Shown: one piece after another, positions 6,426 through 8,821 of the stretch
Numbering within the stretch: the stretch's first letter is position 1
Layout of the letters: each line of letters begins with the position of its first letter
Source: Clostridia bacterium
Lineage (GTDB): Bacteria > Bacillota_A > Clostridia > Oscillospirales > CAG-382
NCBI GenBank assembly: GCA_017517985.1
Contig: JAFWWX010000233.1
Location: forward strand, 1-8,821
Direction: 5' to 3'
Length of the DNA: 8,821 bases
Translations under genes and position numbers: made by a program
Notes under the pieces: model-generated
What the model saw: the letters and a program-made list of their open reading frames with translations, nothing else
Databases searched by the model: none
What the model was told of the DNA's origin: nothing

Positions 6426-7430
6426 CTACGGATTGCAGTTCCCACAAGGAGAATAGCCCTGTCTAATGGCCTCATCTCTTGTGCATGTTAACGGTTTTTT
6501 ATTTTTCTCTTTCATCTGTCCAACGCTTCCGCAATATGGATAATGAAACTTCTTTGTATTCTTGTTTGCAATATATGTTGTAGCTCCTGTGTTACTTTTT
6601 TTGGATGAAGATACACTTGTATCGGAGCTTCCGTATGGCTTTGATCCATCCTTTGCTTTACTATCTCCATTGCTATAATCAATTATAATTCCAGGCTGCA
6701 CATTATAACAGAATACATTAAAGCAAATTCCATCGCCATTATCTTCTACGGACCATCCTTCCATCAATACTCCTGATGCAAGAAGATTATCCCCTTCAAA
6801 TATTGGTGTTACCCTGTATAGTACATGGTTTCCTGTTTCGCTTACATAGTCTGCTACCATATTTTCAAATGGCAACATACCATTCATATTCATATATCTG
6901 GTGCCGGTAATTAGATTCTCTTCATTTGCATTTTCTCCGGTCAATTGGAATCCGATTAAATGGCATCTGTTATACAAGTACCTACCATCAACATTTTCAT
7001 ATCTTATCGAGTGCCATCCTGTCGGTTTTACCATACCTATTGATCCGCGCTCTTCTGTCGGCATCAGATCTTCTCCTATGTTTGCCAAAGCCACTCCGCA
7101 TCTTCCCAACGAATCATGAGAACTATATTTTTCGAATGATGTTAATGTGTAATCCTTTTCCGTAAAGAAAGGATTATTGTTATTAACTACAACATAAGGT
7201 TCTCCGCTATATTGCGGAATGTCTTTATAGGCAAAAGTTATCTGCTCAGACTTATTGCTCTTAGTTTCCGGTTCTTTTTCTTCATCCTGAATCTGTGAAG
7301 ATTCTACAGATGTTGTATAACTACCATCGTTAACATTCTGACCTGAGTTTACAATATTGTCGCCTGTGCATCCGCTTAATATTAATAAGCACGATAGAAT
7401 TATAATTAATACAGAGGTAATCTTCTTCAT
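6426..7430 (-). CDS. Secreted DNA/RNA non-specific endonuclease lipoprotein
   Basis: A 334-residue exported nuclease. The lipobox LILSGC puts the lipid-modified cysteine at 21, so the protein is anchored to the outer face of the membrane. A Ser/Glu-rich linker (22-65) leads to the nuclease domain (about 66-255) with YNRCHLIGFQLTGENANEEN (153-172) and LITGTRYMN. His157 is in the place of the general-base His of the NUC/EndA family, whose usual DRGH reads NRCH here, as I recall for the clostridial subgroup. A second linker rich in Ser, Asn and Lys (256-283) is followed by a 50-residue tail with His296, Cys300, Cys316, Cys329 and Cys332, a likely metal-binding or disulfide module like those seen on Ada. 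GGAGG precedes the ATG, which overlaps the stop of the gene before it. Role: cutting extracellular DNA or RNA. Confidence 0.92.
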   Translation of the reverse strand: MKKITSVLIIILSCLLILSGCTGDNIVNSGQNVNDGSYTTSVESSQIQDEEKEPETKSNKSEQITFAYKDIPQYSGEPYVVVNNNNPFFTEKDYTLTSFEKYSSHDSLGRCGVALANIGEDLMPTEERGSIGMVKPTGWHSIRYENVDGRYLYNRCHLIGFQLTGENANEENLITGTRYMNMNGMLPFENMVADYVSETGNHVLYRVTPIFEGDNLLASGVLMEGWSVEDNGDGICFNVFCYNVQPGIIIDYSNGDSKAKDGSKPYGSSDTSVSSSKKSNTGATTYIANKNTKKFHYPYCGSVGQMKEKNKKPLTCTRDEAIRQGYSPCGNCNP

Positions 7431-7834
7431 CTTGAATATACCTCCATAGTAATTTTCTTATGTGATTTGCCCTCAAATTCACAGGCCTGGTCGATTTTGT
7501 ATGATGACAAATCCATTTCAAACTTTGTGTCTGATGGATATTCCCTGTTCCATTTGAAAAGTATTAATTTTTTGACTTGGTTCTTTATCTCATCCGGCAC
7601 CGCACCTTCTATAAAGCAATAGTCGTTCTCGGCTGCTTTTTTGAATAACGCATCATCTATTAAAATGCTCTTGCAGTCCTCTTTCTGAAATAGCGAGCTT
7701 GTATATTGGCTCACCCATAACTTGTTATCTCCTATTGTTTCTAATAGTTTTTTTATAACTGTTTCATCTTTGCTCACACGTCTTCCGTTGAATAGGAGTC
7801 CGTAATTGTCATCAACACATACAATTAGAATCAC
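7427..7834 (-). CDS. Hypothetical protein paired with the nuclease
   Basis: A 135-residue soluble protein starting (M)ILIVCVDDNYGLLFNGRRVS. I remember this as a widespread clostridial family of unknown function, sometimes mislabelled ribonuclease Z, that often sits directly before an extracellular nuclease gene; I cannot verify that here. Recognisable stretches are KLWVSQYTSSLF (38-49), NDYCFIEG (70-77), LILFKWNREYPSD (90-102) and SHKKITMEVYSR at the end. There is no signal peptide, so it should act in the cytoplasm. I chose GTG at 7834 because AAAGGAG lies 8 nt before it; the ATGs at 7852 and 7900 have no ribosome site, and the latter lies inside the invertible segment. The stop overlaps the nuclease start (ATGA), so the two are coupled. 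Its only good promoter appears to be the invertible one. Confidence 0.88.
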   Translation of the reverse strand: MILIVCVDDNYGLLFNGRRVSKDETVIKKLLETIGDNKLWVSQYTSSLFQKEDCKSILIDDALFKKAAENDYCFIEGAVPDEIKNQVKKLILFKWNREYPSDTKFEMDLSSYKIDQACEFEGKSHKKITMEVYSR

Positions 7835-7864
7835 CGTTATATCTCCTTTCATATTTGTTAAACT

Positions 7865-7883
7865 CACATAATCAACATTATGT
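7865..7883. repeat. Left inverted repeat of the invertible segment (IRL)
   Basis: CACATAATCAACATTATGT, identical to the reverse complement of 8126-8144. It is built as ACATAAT-CAAC-ATTATGT: matched 7-bp arms around an asymmetric 4-bp centre, like a core site for two recombinase monomers with a short crossover region. The arm ATTATGT resembles XerD-type half-sites. Confidence 0.85.
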
Positions 7884-7911
7884 TGGTAATTCTTTTGCAA
7901 AATAATATGTG

Positions 7912-7960
7912 TTGAAAAGTCTGAGCTATCAAATAATCAAATTATTACTCAGTTTTTCAA
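7912..7960. terminator. Large imperfect hairpin inside the invertible segment
   Basis: TTGAAAAGTCTGAG (7912-7925) pairs with CTCAGTTTTTCAA (7948-7960), and an inner AATAAT/ATTATT stem has a 3-nt loop. The outer A/T arms give T runs on both strands, so it could stop transcription from either side. As sequenced it would shield the nuclease operon from read-through out of the recombinase region. After inversion it would lie upstream of the promoter. Confidence 0.45.
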
Positions 7961-7969
7961 AGACTGTCA

Positions 7970-8000
7970 GACCAATGAGTTCGTAATTTTATCATTGGTC
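7970..8000. repeat. 9-bp hairpin in the invertible segment
   Basis: GACCAATGA (7970-7978) and TCATTGGTC (7992-8000) pair perfectly around a 13-nt loop. It lies about 60 bp upstream of the -35 box and could be an operator or a recombinase accessory site. The T run after it on the plus strand is weak (ATTTTG). Confidence 0.4.
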
Positions 8001-8059
8001 ATTTTGTGTTGCTTAAAATTCTCTTTTCTGGTGTTTTTTTAATAATACCCGTTGTTTCA

Positions 8060-8088
8060 TTGACTTTGTCTGACAAATATTGTATAAT
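8060..8088 (+). promoter_or_regulatory. Near-consensus promoter within the invertible segment
   Basis: TTGACT (8060-8065), a 17-bp spacer, then TATAAT (8083-8088): eleven of twelve consensus bases at the ideal spacing. It is the best promoter in the window. No plus-strand gene follows it; its transcript would meet the hairpin at 8124 after about 30 nt. Confidence 0.85.
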
Positions 8089-8123
8089 TTTCTGTGTAAT
8101 ATTTAATATCTTATTCTACTTTA

Positions 8124-8152
8124 CCACATAATGTTGATTATGTGGTTTTTTT
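8124..8152 (+). terminator. Terminator overlapping the right inverted repeat
   Basis: CCACATAAT-GTTG-ATTATGTGG (extendable by one A-T pair at 8123/8146) is followed by a run of seven T from 8146. It lies about 35 bp after the -10 box and should end the OFF-state transcript before it runs antisense into the recombinase frame. The T run is outside the repeat and so stays in place when the segment flips. Confidence 0.7.
8126..8144. repeat. Right inverted repeat of the invertible segment (IRR)
   Basis: ACATAATGTTGATTATGTG, the exact reverse complement of 7865-7883. The arms ATTATGT/ACATAAT flank GTTG, the complement of the CAAC in the left copy, so the two sites are in opposite orientation and recombination between them would invert, not delete, the DNA between. 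Confidence 0.85.
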
Positions 8153-8591
8153 ATGCTATTATCCGAACTAATCCGAGTCTATTCATTTGCATTCGGTGTA
8201 CTTCACCGTTCTCAATTGTATAAATTCGTGTCGTATTTACATTGCTGTGTCCAAGTATATCCGCAAGTCTTACTATATCTTTCTGCAGTGTATAATAGGT
8301 TCTTGCAAATAAGTGGCGCAGATTATGCGGAAACACCTTTTCTTTTGATACTCCTGCACTTTCACACAATTGCTTCATAGCTTTCCATATAGAGTGTCTA
8401 TCTATTGGCTGACCTTTTCGTGTTATGAATACACTTCCCGATGTGATCTTTCTCTCCTTGATATATTTTCGCAGTAATTGGCACAGCTCTTTCGGCAGCA
8501 TAACAACTCTTATTTTTCCTTTTAATTTAACCTGAGTTTGTCCCTTGTGTACCGCATCTACAGTAATATACTTTAATTCATAAACATTTTG
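8151..8591 (-). pseudogene. Tyrosine recombinase, N-terminally truncated copy
   Basis: The frame is open from 8591 to the stop at 8151. Family similarity starts at YELKYITVDAVHKG (about 8582) and continues through LKGKIRVVMLPKEL to the normal C-terminus. The catalytic domain is mostly present: the beta-hairpin lysine in LKGK, His and Arg in FPHNLRHLFAR, His in ILGHSNVNTTRIYT and the nucleophile Tyr (residues 59, 62, 85 and 94 counted from the ATG at 8501). Missing are the core-binding domain and the first catalytic arginine (TGIRVSEL in relatives). A 116-residue product from the ATG at 8501 has no proper ribosome site. I take it for a remnant that cannot act alone. Its stop codon abuts the right inverted repeat, so it may once have been the invertase of this switch. 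Confidence 0.75.
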
Positions 8592-8636
8592 TCAAGGGTG
8601 TTGGGCAGATTTTTTTATTTTTTCCAAAATTTCTTT

Positions 8637-8821
8637 CTAACACCGCAGTAAACCGAGCTTTTGCAATAGCTTTATGTGTTCCGTTCCGCTTTCCATTGTA
8701 TAGATGCGAGTGGTTTCTATGCTTGAATGTCCCAAGATGTCTGCAAGTCTTACAATATCTTTTTGAAGTGAATAAAAGGTTTTCGCAAAAAGATGACGAA
8801 AATTATGAGGGAACACCTTAC
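8637..8821 (-). CDS. Tyrosine recombinase, C-terminal part (runs off the right edge)
   Basis: Reading leftwards from the window edge gives VFPHNFRHLFAKTFYSLQKD, then IVRLADILGHSSIETTRIYT, MESGTEHIKLLQKLGLLRC and a stop at 8637. It holds the His-x-x-Arg pair, the second His and the nucleophile tyrosine of the integrase catalytic domain. It is close to the truncated copy next to it (about two thirds of residues the same by eye, and similar at DNA level), so the two arose by tandem duplication or repeated acquisition. Only 46 bp separate its stop from the open frame of that copy. The rest of the gene is outside the window; if intact, it is the nearest candidate for the enzyme that flips 7865-8144. 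Confidence 0.85.
   Translation of the reverse strand, partial: KVFPHNFRHLFAKTFYSLQKDIVRLADILGHSSIETTRIYTMESGTEHIKLLQKLGLLRC

Larger units (their letters stand above)
7865..8144. other. Predicted invertible promoter segment (inverton), OFF orientation
   Basis: Two perfect 19-bp inverted repeats bound 242 bp with no gene, a near-consensus promoter pointing right, and two hairpins. The left boundary is 31 bp before the GTG of the nuclease operon; the right boundary is 6 bp after a tyrosine recombinase reading frame. As sequenced, the promoter faces away from the operon. Inversion about the centre (x becomes 16009 - x) would put the start of transcription near 7914, about 80 nt before the GTG, with the ribosome site intact. 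The layout matches phase-variable promoters flipped by tyrosine recombinases in gut bacteria. The switch itself is inferred, since only one orientation is visible. Confidence 0.8.

Noticed and set aside
6901..7165. Plus-strand open frames opposite the nuclease
   Set aside because: Antisense to the conserved nuclease domain; no ribosome site.
7330..7521. Minus-strand 63-codon frame overlapping the start of the nuclease gene
   Set aside because: It is out of frame with both real genes, which are joined by an ATGA overlap with a clear GGAGG.
7835..7900. Longer start (ATG at 7900 or 7852) for the nuclease partner
   Set aside because: These starts have no ribosome site, and the extension runs through the recombination site; the GTG at 7834 has AAAGGAG at 8 nt and matches the family start as I recall it.
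8153..8380. Plus-strand 75-codon frame driven by the invertible promoter
   Set aside because: It is antisense to the recombinase remnant, lacks a good ribosome site and lies behind a terminator.
1..8591. Left-edge and right-edge recombinase pieces as two halves of one gene split by an insertion
   Set aside because: On the minus strand the N-terminal piece would lie after the C-terminal piece, so they must be separate copies.

Overview
The window is AT-rich DNA (roughly one third G+C by eye) from a low-GC Gram-positive bacterium, most likely a Clostridia-class anaerobe of the Lachnospiraceae/Oscillospiraceae sort. This rests on the strong AGGAGG-type ribosome sites, an AgrB/AgrD autoinducer module, a copper-amine-oxidase-N-like (stalk) secreted protein, a lipoprotein nuclease with its usual Clostridia partner, and several copies of a Firmicutes tyrosine recombinase family. 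Every gene I can support is on the minus strand, so the window reads from right to left.

Right edge (8151-8821): the C-terminal end of one tyrosine recombinase, running off the window, is followed by a second homologous copy that has lost its N-terminal half. Immediately after it comes the most striking feature, 7865-8144. Two perfect 19-bp inverted repeats flank 242 bp that hold a near-consensus sigma-A promoter (TTGACT, 17-bp spacer, TATAAT). Each repeat has the layout of a tyrosine-recombinase crossover site: matched arms around a short asymmetric centre. In the orientation sequenced here the promoter points away from the downstream genes, straight into a hairpin-plus-T-run terminator that includes the right repeat. 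Flipping the segment would aim it at a two-gene operon, a 135-residue protein of unknown function and a secreted non-specific nuclease lipoprotein (7834-6426). I read this as a phase-variable promoter captured in the OFF state.

Centre (3306-6339): an agr-type quorum-sensing module in two transcription units. A good promoter drives a LytTR response regulator and an AgrC-type histidine kinase, which overlap by 4 nt and end at a terminator. A separate extended -10 promoter with poor -35 and upstream direct repeats drives agrB and agrD. The peptide precursor has a Cys-Leu-Leu-Pro-Phe core ahead of a conserved Pro-Glu-Glu-Pro recognition tail.

Left part (1190-2800): two small exported proteins in one operon, one of unknown family and one with stalk-type repeats, ending at a strong terminator. 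They lie just downstream of agrD across a 500-bp gap with hairpins, a palindrome and a possible decayed gene, so they are candidates for quorum-sensing targets. Left edge (1-831): a XRE-type regulator with its own terminator and the N-terminal 80 residues of another tyrosine recombinase, preceded by a 13-bp inverted repeat.

The agr and nuclease cassette is therefore bracketed by same-orientation members of one recombinase family, which suggests a mobile or rearrangement-prone region. No tRNA, rRNA, CRISPR array or recognisable insertion sequence was seen.
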